Below are positions 32,741-46,200 of a stretch of 64,000 nucleotides of DNA, piece after piece; position 1 is the first letter of the stretch, and each line of letters begins with the position of its first letter. The stretch comes from Luscinia megarhynchos (Eukaryota; Chordata; Aves; Passeriformes; Turdidae). The stretch is from assembly GCA_034336665.1 (NCBI GenBank), contig CM067577.1, positions 1 through 64,000 on the forward strand, given 5' to 3'. A program made the position numbers and the translations under genes. Below the pieces are notes generated by a model that ran no database searches, was not told the origin of the DNA, and saw nothing but the letters and a program-made list of their open reading frames with translations.

Positions 32741-35700
32741 GTGGCCTGGTTTTTGTTTCGCATCGCTTTGTTAGTTTAATTTGGTTTGGTTTGGTTTCCT
32801 TTCCGTGGGAGGGAGCAGGGGTGTTGTTAGGGTTTCTAAGAACTCATTTTTAGTGGCGAGTATGAATCACATTCTATTCTCATCTCGAACTTTTTTTCTT
32901 AATGAAACAGAAGAATTTTTAGTCCCGAAACCTGTGCCTAGCTGTGCATTGCGCTAGTCTGTGTCAGTGTTACCTGAACGATGTTCTGCGAAGTATTGAA
33001 GTTCAAAATGGTTTCTTCGGAATTGACTATTTGATTCAATAATTACCTAGACTCCAATCAGTCCTAATCAAAATATATGCTGAAGATCACTCTACCTAAG
33101 AAATCTTCCACCAATAGCAGATGCCCACCGTAGAGCAGGATAAACACGTACTCCCCTGTGTAACTTTCCACGCAATTCCATTTGCATTAGGAAAAGCAGT
33201 GGCAACTTGTTAAACACCTGACTTACAGGATCTCTCTCATGAAATTGCAGACACTACAGCCTCAGGGAACGTCGCATACATACCGACCACGTGTATATGA
33301 CTACCAGGCAAGACTTCAGCACACTGAACGATGAACAGCACTCTAAAAGGTGAATTCGCAGGATCCTTTTCACCTTTCTGAAGTGAAACTTCCCACTGAA
33401 AGGAAAACTAGTGCCAAATGAACCCTAAATGTTCTAAAGGATACAAACAAGTTGCTAATGACTTAGTTGTTTATGTCCCCTTTATAACCTAGTTTCTAGT
33501 TCAAGGTAGACACTTGTCCCTTTTATGCTCTCACTTTTCCTAACTGGTGAAAACACTTGAAGCAACAGATATGTAGAGTAGGAATTTGGGTTGAAACTCA
33601 CGCTGGCTGACTCTTAAGTACCAATACTTTTAGTAGGACAGTCTTAATAAAATAGAGATGCACACTTAATTACTGTAATTGCTGTACTTAATTACTACAG
33701 CAATGTTTGTTCTTAGCACGTATTTTAGTAAAATTCAAATGCAATTAAATGCAGCAAAGTAGTTTAGGAAAATAACACAATTTTACTGACATAGAATGTG
33801 CTTTGCACTTAAAACTGATTAGACTGTTAAGACGAAACTTACCTCATATGTAACTGTAGAGCCTTTAAGAATTTAAAAAACATGGGTCTTAGCTTCTCAA
33901 ATTCTTACTAGCAGTTTGGAAAATAAGAGCTTTTTTTTTTTGTGACGAAGTCTTCGGGGCAGCAGTAAAGGATACATCTCCTTTGCAAAGGAGAAAGTGT
34001 TAATGCTTTGAATCACTGCACAAATATGCAACTACATTTTACATCTGAAGCACTAACTAGGAATTATCACAGGATATAACACCATTAATATCAATTAGTG
34101 CATCTAGAAAAGACACCACACTTCAAAAGGGAAAAAACAGGTTTATTCCATGCAGTTTACAATACAGTAGTGTTGTGAAAAGGAAGTTAAAAAGTACCCA
34201 CACACATTTCATTTGTTTTGAAAGGGATGGTTAACTGTAACCATCTTCAAATTATTTGGGAAGCCCTAGCAGATTTTTTTTTCAGGGAAATATCCCTGAA
34301 TTCAGTTTGTCTGTGCTATGAGTTTTGGTTAATGCAAATGCATTAAAACCAAATCAAAACTCAAATTTTGCTGCAGTAAGAACACTTCAGAGACAATGAG
34401 CTGGCACAAAATAAAGTGTTATTGCCAATCCACTATCCAGAAAATAACATGCCGCAAGTATGGCCACTTGGGTATAAGCACAAACAGCTGATGCACAACT
34501 CATTTTGAGACCAGTGATTTGGAAGAAAAGTAAAAAAGAGAACATTTGTTGAATTGGGTAGGTGGTCCTAAAGAGTGCATAGGAAGTAGATTTTTCATAG
34601 CTGGGTTGAGGTAAGGACAAGGACAAACGCAGGTGGAAAAAGCTGCCATTTGATATTTCTTCAGTTTGGTGATCTTGTTTCAGTTCCAGGTAGAGAGGCT
34701 GGCAACATTCCTTTTAAGAGTGCATTGGCACTTGCTTCATTCTAGCAAGTACACATAAGCTAAGGTAATGTGAGTAAAGCTGTGCATAAGCTTTTGGAAA
34801 ATCTTCAAAAGTAGCAAGAATCATGTACATAATAATAAATACATTTACTCTTTACTCATTTCAGATAACCACGCCTCAAAATCACAACAGGTCGTAGGTC
34901 AAAATTTAGGCTCACCTTCTAAGGCAAGGAGAGCACTGTCACAGAACCTCTTCCTCTTCCACTCACCCCCAAAGTAGCAAAATAACTTTAAAAAACTTTC
35001 ATTACTTTCATACTTATTAAGACACAACGTCCTGAATAGCCTCTGATGCATCCACAAAGCTGTATTTGCAGCAGTATCTATTCACTGAACTTCTGAGAAG
35101 TTTATGCCTTAGTAGATGTTGCTAAAGTAAAGGTCAACTAAGTTGCAAAGAAATGTTCTGTGACAAAGAAATACTCCGTGACAATTTCCTGGGGCAGAAT
35201 CTTCCTCAAAGCTTCTCTATTGCCAGTACTGTTCTTGAAAGTTGTTAGATTTCAGCAAAGGTAGTAATAAAGTGGAGGGTACGTGTACTGCCTTCTCTAG
35301 TGTTCTCTTATCCAACCTGGATACTGAAAATCCAAGCCATACAGGAACACTTACATCTGCAATTGGTTCAGACATTTGTAAAAAATATTTTAGAGCCCAT
35401 GAGTTGAAAGGAAAACAGACTAGTTGTTTTCCAAACATTGTATGTCTCTGGAACCTCAAATTAGCCCTGGAAAGCATTTTAGCCCTTAGCATTTCTGCTC
35501 TGAAAATGGAAAGAGTTCCTTCTGACAGCCACTTGGGCAAACTGGTCAATAAGATCTATTTAGCCCTTTAAAGCCTCTGCTCATTAAGAAGCGTTTAAAG
35601 ACAGCTCCTGATTTTTGTGCAACAAAAGGGAACTTACATGATACTGAGTTCAGAGAACCTTCCACATTGTTTTTAAACTTAATATTAATACTATGCAAAG

Positions 35701-38164
35701 AATTAATAATTCTACACAAAACCCCATGTAAGATCTCAAGATTGTCCTTACAACTGGAAATAACTGCAGTCTAAACTACAAGAAGCAACAGGCAGCATTC
35801 CCAGGCTTAAGAATTTCAAAACTGTGTCAGAAAATACAATTCTCCAATGACCACTCTGGTTTTAACCCTGCTGTCTTAGGATAGCAGACACTGTTAAAGG
35901 CATAATAAAATTTCACCTCTTTTAAAGAGCCTCACAGTTCAAGGGCTGATTGAAAAAGTCAATTTGAAAACTTGAAACTTTTGATGCGGCGAGAGAGAAT
36001 AACAATAGGAGAATGGCACGTTCTGATTTTATCACATCTCAAGTGAACAAAAACCCACACTTCAGGCTTTCATTTGACTTCAATCATCCTCAAAAAGCCC
36101 AGGACAACTTCACTCTTCTCCCAGTACATCCCAAGGAATACATTCCAGTATACCTGGGTAATTACAATCCAGATTCTATTTAATTCCACTGAATCAGATA
36201 CTATTGCATTTTTGCGCTCCAAGTTCATTTTTGTAATGTTAATAAAAAAAATTAACTAATGTGTGTTATTTTGCTGGTGGCAGCTCTCTACAGCTTAAAC
36301 AGCGACTGATTAACTCTCCACAACCTCAACAGACAATCACAGAATAATGTTCTGTTACAAGACGCATTTTTCTGATAACACTATCACCCTACTCAGCGGA
36401 CTTGTTCCCTCGGTTGCATGCCTGCAACCAAGTTATCTTTTGTTCAATCAGCCAGTTTTCATTTTTCTCCTGAAAAACAACCCAAAACCTACCTCTCTCA
36501 GGAAAAGAGGAGATTGATTCCATTTTTGAATCTGAAGGAAATAATCCTGTTTCTAATAAATCATAACTGTGCACTCACATTGCTGGAAATGGAGCTACAC
36601 AGCTATTGTCTAAAGAAAATCTGAAAACAAAAAAGGCAGATGGATTCACCAAGATTCATTTTTTAAGAAATATCTTCTCCTAATGCTACAATGCAAGGTG
36701 AAACGAACTTCTATCATTAGAAGAAATCTGAGTTTGAAAAAAAACACAGTACATTTTCCAGCTTTCATGAGTAAATGATTCTGACGATGGAAACTTTAGT
36801 AATGAATCAAAAAAACCTTCTGAATTCAATAAAGTCTTTGACATACAATTAAATTACTGTGGGATAAAAAACACTGCAATTAACCACATTCCATGGAAAT
36901 CCCACAGTGAATAGGACAAAATCTCAGGTAAACTTTGGGCTGGGAGCTGCTGAGTCAGAGCATACATTTGGACAGTTATTATGGACCATGTGATAGTCAT
37001 GTCTTGGAGGCCTCAGAATTACTTGTTCATTGCAAAATTCTGATTCACTTGCTGCTTGAAGAAGTCAAAAGCATGTAATACAAAAATGTCATCTCCAATA
37101 AAGGAAAATAGCCTCTGAGCAAACTTATGGCCAACAGTATGCTGTTCCTAACTCAAAGCAAGAAATTGCTATAGCAGATTTGAACTTCTGTTTTTAAACA
37201 AGTTTTGCAAGAAGTTTGTCACGTAAATGCCTTTAAGGAATTTCATCTCTCTTCCTGCTTTATTCCTTTTATGAGCTCTTCAAGCTCAGGATCTAAAGTT
37301 CTAACCTGGATTACAGTTCTGATTTAAGAATAAAAGTGTGTGATTTAAGTGATAATAGTGATTCTGATTTAAGAATAGAGTGCAAGAATTGTATATGTCC
37401 AAAGTCCAAGGGGTTTGCAGTACAGCTTTGCAGTTCCAGCAAAATAGTGACAGTGAACTGATAGTTCCTTCCAGTGAAACCCGTCAGCTCTGCACAGTCA
37501 CAGGCAATTCTCAGCTATGTACTCTCCAAAGGGCCGAGAAAGAAACAAGGACTCCAGTTTAAATTATTCAGGTACATTACTTCATCCTGCAATATCTTAA
37601 TGGATAAAGCAACGTTTGCAAAGCCAGGTGATGCAGATTAGACCCTAATGCAACTACCTCGTTAAAGTCACTAACTTTATTTGAAAATGCAACTGTCAAC
37701 AAAAAGAAACGAAACTTATTTAGGGATAAATTCTTAATGCCTTGAAAAAATCTGAAGAGAGCATTTTCATCTATCGGAAAGCCTCACATGATCACAAAAA
37801 TTAAAGCAATAATGACAATAGCAAGAACAGGAAAGTAGGTACTTCAGGTGGTCTCAAACAACAGTGTATTTAAAATAATTTACAAGGTATCTGTCTACTC
37901 AAGTTCTCTCTATTCTCTCCTTCTTCAAATCTTTGCGAGGTATTGGAAAGAAAGTGCAAAAAAGTATTGAACACTCATTTCCCTAAAATTAGCTATGAAA
38001 GGGATACAATGTAAACTAAACTACAGGTAATCTCATCATAAAAGCAGGTTGCAGAACCGAAAATATTCCAGTGGGGAAAAAAAACCCGTACTTAGACAAA
38101 AACACTATTTTACATGCTCTAAATTTGTTCAGTTTGCTCAGTTTGTTAGACATGCTTTGCTGAT
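32741..38164. other. Gene-free interval between UBE2I promoter and KCTD5 3' end
   Basis: About 5.4 kb of AT-rich sequence has no exon I can support. Overlapping opposite-strand frames at 35217-35571 have no recognisable similarity. A 45-bp imperfect repeat (ttctgatttaagaata at 37317 and 37362) is present. A minus-strand AATAAA at 34147-34142 leaves open a very long KCTD5 3' UTR reaching this far. Confidence 0.5.
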
Positions 38165-40266
38165 GCCATTCAGGAAAATTTCACTTTATTTCATAGTCTG
38201 TCCTTTTCGGGTTTAATAAGAGAGGCAACAGAAATGCTGATTCTGAAGGATCACTGTAAAACTGGTGTTTTAGGCATTAAAATCCACTTAGATCAATGTT
38301 GTGTAGAGCACGTGAAGAAAACAACAAGTAACACAGTTGGCTGCAATTTCATGAGGTGGGAAGCTCAGAGAATTTGGTGGTCATACTGCTTAAAAACACA
38401 GTGACTACCGCAGCAGAGGAAATGTTTTAATATGCAGTTAACACAGACAATTATTATGCCTATTTTCAGATACACAAGATAATCTGTCACTAGGGGACAT
38501 CTGTGTGCTCAATTTAAGCTGATAAAATATGGGTACCTAAAAAAGTATAAAAGTATAAACATTTCCCCCTACACAATTACAATTTTAGTAAATTAATTCA
38601 GTTTTAATTTCTTAAAAAAAGACAAAAATTGTATGTGTTGTGGAGGGCCCAGCAGCTTCCCGTGCAGACCACATCCAAGTCGCAAAATGCATTACAAATC
38701 CTTTCAAGCATTAGGCACACGGTCAAAACATTTAGCCCATTGCTTAACCTGTTTAGTAGAAATGTTTCTTACAAATTGTTTTGCCAAACTTGTATCAATG
38801 TCTAAGTCCTTTAAAAAAAATTTTTAAAAAGTAGACCCTGGGTGTTTGAAAATCAGGCTTTTGTGTAAAGGATAACCTACAGTATATGCATAAATTCTGA
38901 AATTACTAAGAATGAAAACTGTAATGTCTTTATAATTTAAAGCCACCTTGTAGCTTTTTGAAACTCCCACTGGTTCCATGAGTCAATGAAGCTAAGTTTT
39001 ATACTGTCCATTTCATTAAGTGTTTTGAAGATGTGCTAAAGATCTTGCTCAAAACATAGTGTATGTCTTGTGTATTAGCCTTTATCAAGGACAAACTAAC
39101 AAAGCTGCTCCACATTCTGTTCAAACACTGTTCTTAACTGCATAGTTGAAACTGTATAGAAAGAGAAACGTTGATTATAGGTATCCTGAATATCCAAAGT
39201 AATCAGGTTTTTCAACTGGATGAGTTTATGTTCACACTAAGGTTGGTTTTAATTCAAGTCATAGAGACGGGGACCTAGGACTAGCCAGCTGTATTTCTGT
39301 AAAACCTTCAGCTCCTGAAAAATCTCTACCCTAATCCACACAGTTCAATGCTTAAAAGCATTTTATAAAAGCACAAACACACATATGAGTACAAACACCT
39401 CCAAAGAAACAGGATGTTCAGTTGGTCATTTTCAGTGAATTTTGATTCCACTTTCAAGCATGTGACCAGGACTGGAGCATAACTTTTACAGGAGACTGTT
39501 TTAACAGAGGGAACATCAAAACTAACTCAGAGGAAGGCCACTTTCTCTGAGTTTAGTCTTCCCGTAGGGTATTAAAATAAGCTATACATCCAGTCTATAT
39601 ATACACCCTTCAGAGAAACCTTTTCTCCGTTATGTAACTTTTACTTGTGCTAGTTTCAGTTGATCTCCTAGGCTGTTATTACATAATAGATATGTCACAG
39701 AGCCATAAGGAATGTGCAGTATAATACAGTCAACTGGGGCTGACACTGATTCTGAAACAACGTACGCCCAAATACTTGTGTTTCCGGGCTGTAACATTTA
39801 TATACGCGTGTGTGTGTGTGTGTGCGTGTGTGTGTGTCTGTCTGTGTGTGTGTGTAGCACCAATTACATTGTCCTTTTAAGGTTTACAATGACTAGTAGG
39901 AAAATGTTTCCAAACTGATCAACATTGGGTCATCCAGCACCAGACATTAAGTGCTACATGTCTCCAAGGAAAATATGAGTGCATGGTCATTTCTTTTCAA
40001 ATGACTAGTGTCAATCAGCCAGCAAGAGAGTACAACCATGCACTACAACCAAAACTTAACACACACTCCCACACCATCTATTCCCATTATGCAATCTTGC
40101 GATGCTTCCAGAAGTTGACACCAGCTTATAGGCAAATATGGTTGAACTCAGATCAACAGAAAATTGTCTAAATCAGATTTTTTCTTTTGCAGCCAAGCTT
40201 CTTCAGTGTGACAATTCACTCCATCTTCGAATAAAAGAAAAAAACTGTCACCGTTCAATACTGTCT
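38165..40266 (-). terminator. KCTD5: KCTD5 3' UTR, proposed
   Basis: AATAAA on the minus strand at 38190-38185 is a plausible end, giving a 3' UTR of about 2.1 kb. Other AATAAA hexamers lie further left (about 37.68 and 34.14 kb), so the true end is open. The UTR would contain a (CA)n run in the RNA (39807-39855). Confidence 0.4.
39807..39855. repeat. (TG)n microsatellite
   Basis: An alternating tg run with cg and ctg interruptions. In the KCTD5 transcript it would read (CA)n. Confidence 0.95.
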
Positions 40267-43200
40267 TCACATCCTGGAACCTCGTTCTTGCAAAATCTGA
40301 AATAGACCAATAAAAATTCTATAAATGAAAATTAGCTCACTGTCATTCCTAAGGCATGGAGATCAAAGAGCAACATAATGACTATTTTACATAACTGGTA
40401 ATGTGTCAGGGACCTGGTTCGAGACATTCCTGAGGTCTGTGCTTTAAAGCTGAAAAAAGAAAGATTGATATGTCTACTATCAAATACCATTAAAACAGGT
40501 GTAAAACACTGCTAGGAATTGAGTATTACTAATATGAATAATTAATACGTTAATAAGAGTTGGCAATTGCAAAAATTAAGCCATTGCACCTCAACCTAGT
40601 TCAGAAGATCCTGAAGTCCTATGTGGTAAATTAACCCGGGTACTTTACTAGAAATGGAATTTAATCTTAATTTTTCCTGTTCCAGTAAAATGGCCCAAAC
40701 TTTCTAAAGTTTCAGATGCAAATTGTGTTCCATAAATTAGTACTGAAAACATGAACTAGCAAGCAAAATGTGCAGAAATGGCACACTGGGTGTGATGATG
40801 CAAGAAGTTTTTAGAGACCAAGTACAGCCTGGCAAGATTTAAATGAACAACACCCACTCTACTTCCAGTTTGACTATTTTTTCTCCTTTTCCATTTCAGT
40901 TTATTTTGGGTCCTCCAGAGAGGAAAGGATCCAAGTCTTAGGAGTGTCTGTTCAAGCAACAATATTTTAATGTTGCTGCTCTAAACTCAATCACAAGCAG
41001 CGATAATGAGGTAAACCGTCGAGCTTCGTAGTACTCTAGAACTATGTCAGCAGGCTGCAGAACCAATCATGACAAAATGCAAACAAAGCATTAAGCAAAG
41101 CTTCCAACACTGAACTCAAGTACTTAAGAATGTCAATATGTAAGTAAAAGTCTTACGATAGGTCATTTTCTTTTGTTTCTTGATAGTTTTCTTAGTATTT
41201 GGAAAGGCTCTTTATTCCAAAAGCTGAAAGAAAGCAAAGGCACAATCCCTGGACAATGGCAGACCTGCCCTCAAGATGGAATTTCCATCTATTACGATCT
41301 TGTGTAGCCTGATGTTACAACAAACACCCAGTAGCACATTCCAGCCCACAGAACCTGCCAGCACAAACACTTCCATTTCTGTGCTTGTAGAGTAAGGGCT
41401 GGCAATTGCTTCACACAACAGTTTCAAGTATGGTTTTAAATTTTAGAAGCTGAGGTATTTGGTTTCCTTTTAATATTGTTAAAATGGCTATTATGTCTTT
41501 CATAGTGACAGAAGTCAAGCAAGGTCTCACTTGCTTTGCCCAACTCCATGGGATTTTTTAAGGGCTGGAGTTCATAAAACACCCATTAGCATTTGTGTAG
41601 TTCAGGGACAGTTCAGCAGCAGTGCGGTGTTAGCTCAAAAAATTAAAAATCCACTTTATCACTTGCTGACTGTACTCCCTCCTACACCTGGATCTAGCTT
41701 TGTGCATATACAAAGTTCTTTTTCATTTCAAATTCAGCATTATTGCTTTGAAATCATGAAGCCAGATACTAGTGCAACTACTTTGAAAAATTTCAAAAAT
41801 TTTGAAGGATGTCTTCCACCAGCCATGTCATGCTTTAAGGGACATTTTTAGAAGAAAACACCTCCTATTTCATGAGGATAATTCATGAATGTTGCACATG
41901 ACAATGTGTACTAAGCAAAAAGCACTTAATATGAAACTATAGGAAAGATGTAAGTGAATTTTGTGGGGAAAAAACAGGCTCTATAAATTACTCAGCAACT
42001 GCTAGTGTAATACATGCCAAAGGGACTAGATAAACTTACAGAAGATAGTGCCACTGACACCAACTCATGGTATTACAGTGTCACTGTATCTTCCATGCAA
42101 TGAGCTGGATGAAGGCTTGAAGCCAAAATTCCCAGACTGAGGTTTGCTGGAAGGTGGGGAAATATATCAGGAGCAGATATCATATATGCTTCATATTTAA
42201 ACTCCTTCCCCAAGTATTTGCTGTTGGTCAGAGCGGAGAACGAAGTGCTGCAGTAGATGCCCTCAATAGCAGACAACAGTCTGACCCAGCAAATGGAGTC
42301 AGTAAATGAAACCATATCCAAGAGACAAAAACATGGCTGAAACAAATACCTGTGCAACTAAAAAATAATACTGGATCTATTAATTTTGTTAATATTTCTG
42401 ATTTAATATGAAGCATTTTAGTTCATTCATTCCTAGAAGAGTACTTGCAAGATTAATAGAGTTAAAACTATTTTCTGTAGCATCAGGAATGCATACAATA
42501 AGATAAAGCAGATCTAGACATTGAACTTTGCACACTTTACTGAGCCCAGGAATCCCAACATAAAGCTGAAAATTCTATTCCATCAGGCAATACTTTACCA
42601 CACTTTTCTTGGTACTTCTTCTGTAACCTTTACCTCTACTGAAGGGGAAATCATAGAATCACAAGAGTGGGTTGGGTTGGAAGGGATCTTAAAGATCATC
42701 TCATTTAAAGCTCTGCCATGGGCAGGGACACCTTCCACTGTCTCAGGTTGCTTCAAGCCCTGTCCAACATGGCCTTGGACACTTCCAGTGATGGAGCAAC
42801 CACAGCTTCTCTGGACAATCTGTGCCAGATGTCTCACCACCTTAATGGTAAAAAATATGCTCATCATTATATCCATCTAAAGTGAGTCTCTTTCAGTTTA
42901 AAAACCTCACCCCTTGTCCTGCCACTAGGAGCCCTGGTAAAAAGTCTTTTTTCATCTTTCTCATAAGGCTTTTTAAGTATTGGAAATGCAGCAACATTGG
43001 CCCTGGAGCTCTCTTCTCCAGGCCTAACAATCCCAACTGTCTCAGCCTGTCTTCACAGCAGAGGTGTTCCAGCCTGCAGGCCATTTTCCTGTCTCCCCTC
43101 TGGACCCACTCTCACAGGTCTTTCTTGTACTGGGAATCTCAGAGCTAGGTGTGGCATTCCAGGTGGGATTTCATGAGAGTACAGTTGAGCGGGAGAATCA

Positions 43201-46200
43201 CTTCCCTCAACCTCCTGGCCATGCAGTCCTAGATAACTGGCTTTCTAGTCTGCAAGCATTGCTGGCTCAAATTAGGTTTTCACCCACCAGTATCCCAGAG
43301 TCTTCTGCAATTCTGCAGTAAATCCATCTATCACCCTGTCTGTACGGGTACTGGGGATTGTCCCAACTCTAGTACAGATCTGCTGTATAGAGAATTTTTC
43401 TTATTTTCATATTTCTGTTCTATTTTCCCTATAGGTGCACTAGATCCAAAGCTGGCTTAAACATTGTAAATACAGAATGAACTCTCACATTCTAAGTGCC
43501 TGAGTGCGACTGCTTCTTAGGGAAGCAGAACATAAACGCTACTTCTTCCCACTCAGAATAAAGCTGCTGCTGATAGAAAAGTGTTTTAAGGACTGTTTGC
43601 CTCTAAGGCAGCTTAAGAATATTACATTCAATTCCAGCAAAGTGCCAGTTTACTTTGTTTCAATAAAGCTTCAGATTTGATCCATTCTTTTCAGCCATTC
43701 CTGAAGACCTGGCAAAAGGCTTTACACTACCCTAGCACTAGCTTCTGCTAGCATCATTTCAGAGAATAACCTAAGTTTTGTTTCAGCCATGTCCAGTGAC
43801 TTCATAGAATCACAGCATATCCTGAGTTGGAATGGATCCACAACGATCATTAAGTGATGATCCTGGCCTTGCACAGGACAACCTCAAGAATTACACCACG
43901 TGCCTGAGAGCATTGTCCAAACTCTACAGATAAGTGTAAGGCTGCTTTACAGCTAAAAAGTTTAGGTGTACAGTGAGAAGCTGAAGTTTAGTCTCATGCA
44001 ATGGTAAGTATCTTCAATTTCCACAGGTTCAAGTGGCTACCCACACCATACCACTGAACACTCAATGGTATGTTATCTTCTACAGAGTGGAATAAATATG
44101 AGACTTACTTAACAACACATTAGGAAGAGTGCCTAAGTTGTTTTTTCAGATGCAGTTTTTTTTGTGCTCTTCCACTTGTGACTTTTAATGTAACTTGATC
44201 TTCAATCAGATATCAAACTACAATGGAAAGGATCCCTCCCCAGAGTTGCCTCCTGTGATAAACAGAACTGCAGCACCAAGATCACACTATTTACTTATAT
44301 TTGCCACATCTTTACTAAAAAAATCCTTAGTTTCAAAATTATCAGTTAAGACCACATTTGGACTATCCTGGACTTCAATCAAGTTTGTTAAATTATTGCC
44401 AAATCAGATATTTACTGAAAATGTATACGCTAAGTTTGTATCAGATCCTCTACATGTAATAAACCTGACAGAAGAGCTGGTGCACATAAAATAAGAAAGA
44501 AATGAACGAATGAAAAGCATTTCTGGCCCTAGAATCTACATGAAGAACTTCCCTTCTCAGCAAAGCTTTAAAGGTATTACTCACAATACAGTTTATAAAA
44601 GCAACAGTAATTATTCTGTCACAGAAGCAATATCCAGAACAGGAATTCTATCTTTGCCAACCATGCCACAACTACAATCACAAACACACAGGACTAGTCG
44701 AAGGACAGCACTAGTGGGGGTGGGAACTGGATGGGGCAGAGAAGCATCTGGTTAAAATCCTAGGGCAGCTAGTGCTCACCATGACATTTACACTTAATCT
44801 GAGTCATTCATATCGTAATCCGTTTCTTCATCCTCACTCTGAGTGTCATGCAGCATGCAGCACGTATAGAAGAAGGAAGGGAAAAGAAGAGATTGCAAGT
44901 GAGTCAGAGCTGCAACAAAGTACAATCCACTTACACCTGAAGCATCTGGCAATGACATTTATTTACTTTTACCTGAGACCTCCACTCTTTGTATAAAAAA
45001 GTATGACAGCTGACCATTTCAAGAAGGAATGTAACAGATTTCATGACAATTTCCTCTTCCAAACATCCTGAAGTCAGCAGAGAGAAGCCAACAGTCAAGT
45101 CAATAAATAAAGTGGTATGAAAGAGAAGACTGCTTGTGGGAATACAGGTTATCTTTTGGCTGTGCCACGGCTACCAGTAAAAGCCAGTGGAACCATTTAA
45201 GATGAATTTCCTTTGCTTAGGTGTATTAGAATATTATACAGAAGTCATCTACTAACTTATTATACTGTTAACCAAAAAAAAACCACCACGAGAAAAAAGT
45301 TGCTAAGAAGGAATGAAGGTGACGCTTGATGAGATGGCTCCTATTCTGAAAATCTGGGACTATTAACTAAAACTGAAGTGCTTGTCAATAAAAATTAAAT
45401 ATTGGCAGGTTGTTTTCTTCCTCTAACTTAATCTGATGAAAAGTAGTAGGAGGACTTTCTTGTAAGTCATTCCCAGTACATAAACATGTTATTCTGTATA
45501 TAAAAGCAGATAGCAGAATTTCAATCATATGAACTTCATGAAGACCAGCTCAGACACTACTGAGACTAGAGGATAATGCTCGTTAAAAGAGAACTATGGA
45601 GACAACATCTTCCAAAGTCAAGATTCCTGAACACAGCTGTTAGAAACCTCTCAAGAAAAAAATTAATTCTTTTTCCCTTTTTTCCCAGTCACAACATATA
45701 CTTATATACAAAAATATGATCTTTTAGAAACATAATATATAAAAAAATTATTCTCCAAGTATTGCCTATTAATTGCTAGCAACAGCTTAACTCTTCCAGG
45801 ACAAAAGGAGAGAATGTTTGTATCTCTAACCAAAATCAAAAGTAATTCCTACTCATCACAGTGGTCAAATGATGCTCTGCTCACTTCTCTGAAACAATGA
45901 ATAAGCAGCACATTAAAGGAGATGTCTAACACAGCCTCTCTCAGCGCTGCTCCATTTACACACTCATAATGCACTCTCAACTAGCTTTTGGTTTTCGTCT
46001 TTAACATTTGCATTTGATCCATATTTTCTTTTACATTAAGGATGCAACATAACTCTGGCAACTTCTGAAATTACCTGAAGATGCACTACCATTCCTTATG
46101 AAGATGTTTATTAGGCTCTAGAATTCCACATTTTATTTCAGGTAGATATCTCAGCCCTACATTATTACCACACACCTCTAACACATCAACTTTCAAAGTC

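Noticed and set aside
35217..35571. Two roughly 110-codon frames on opposite strands
   Set aside because: Mutually overlapping, with no similarity or splice context. Chance is the simplest reading.
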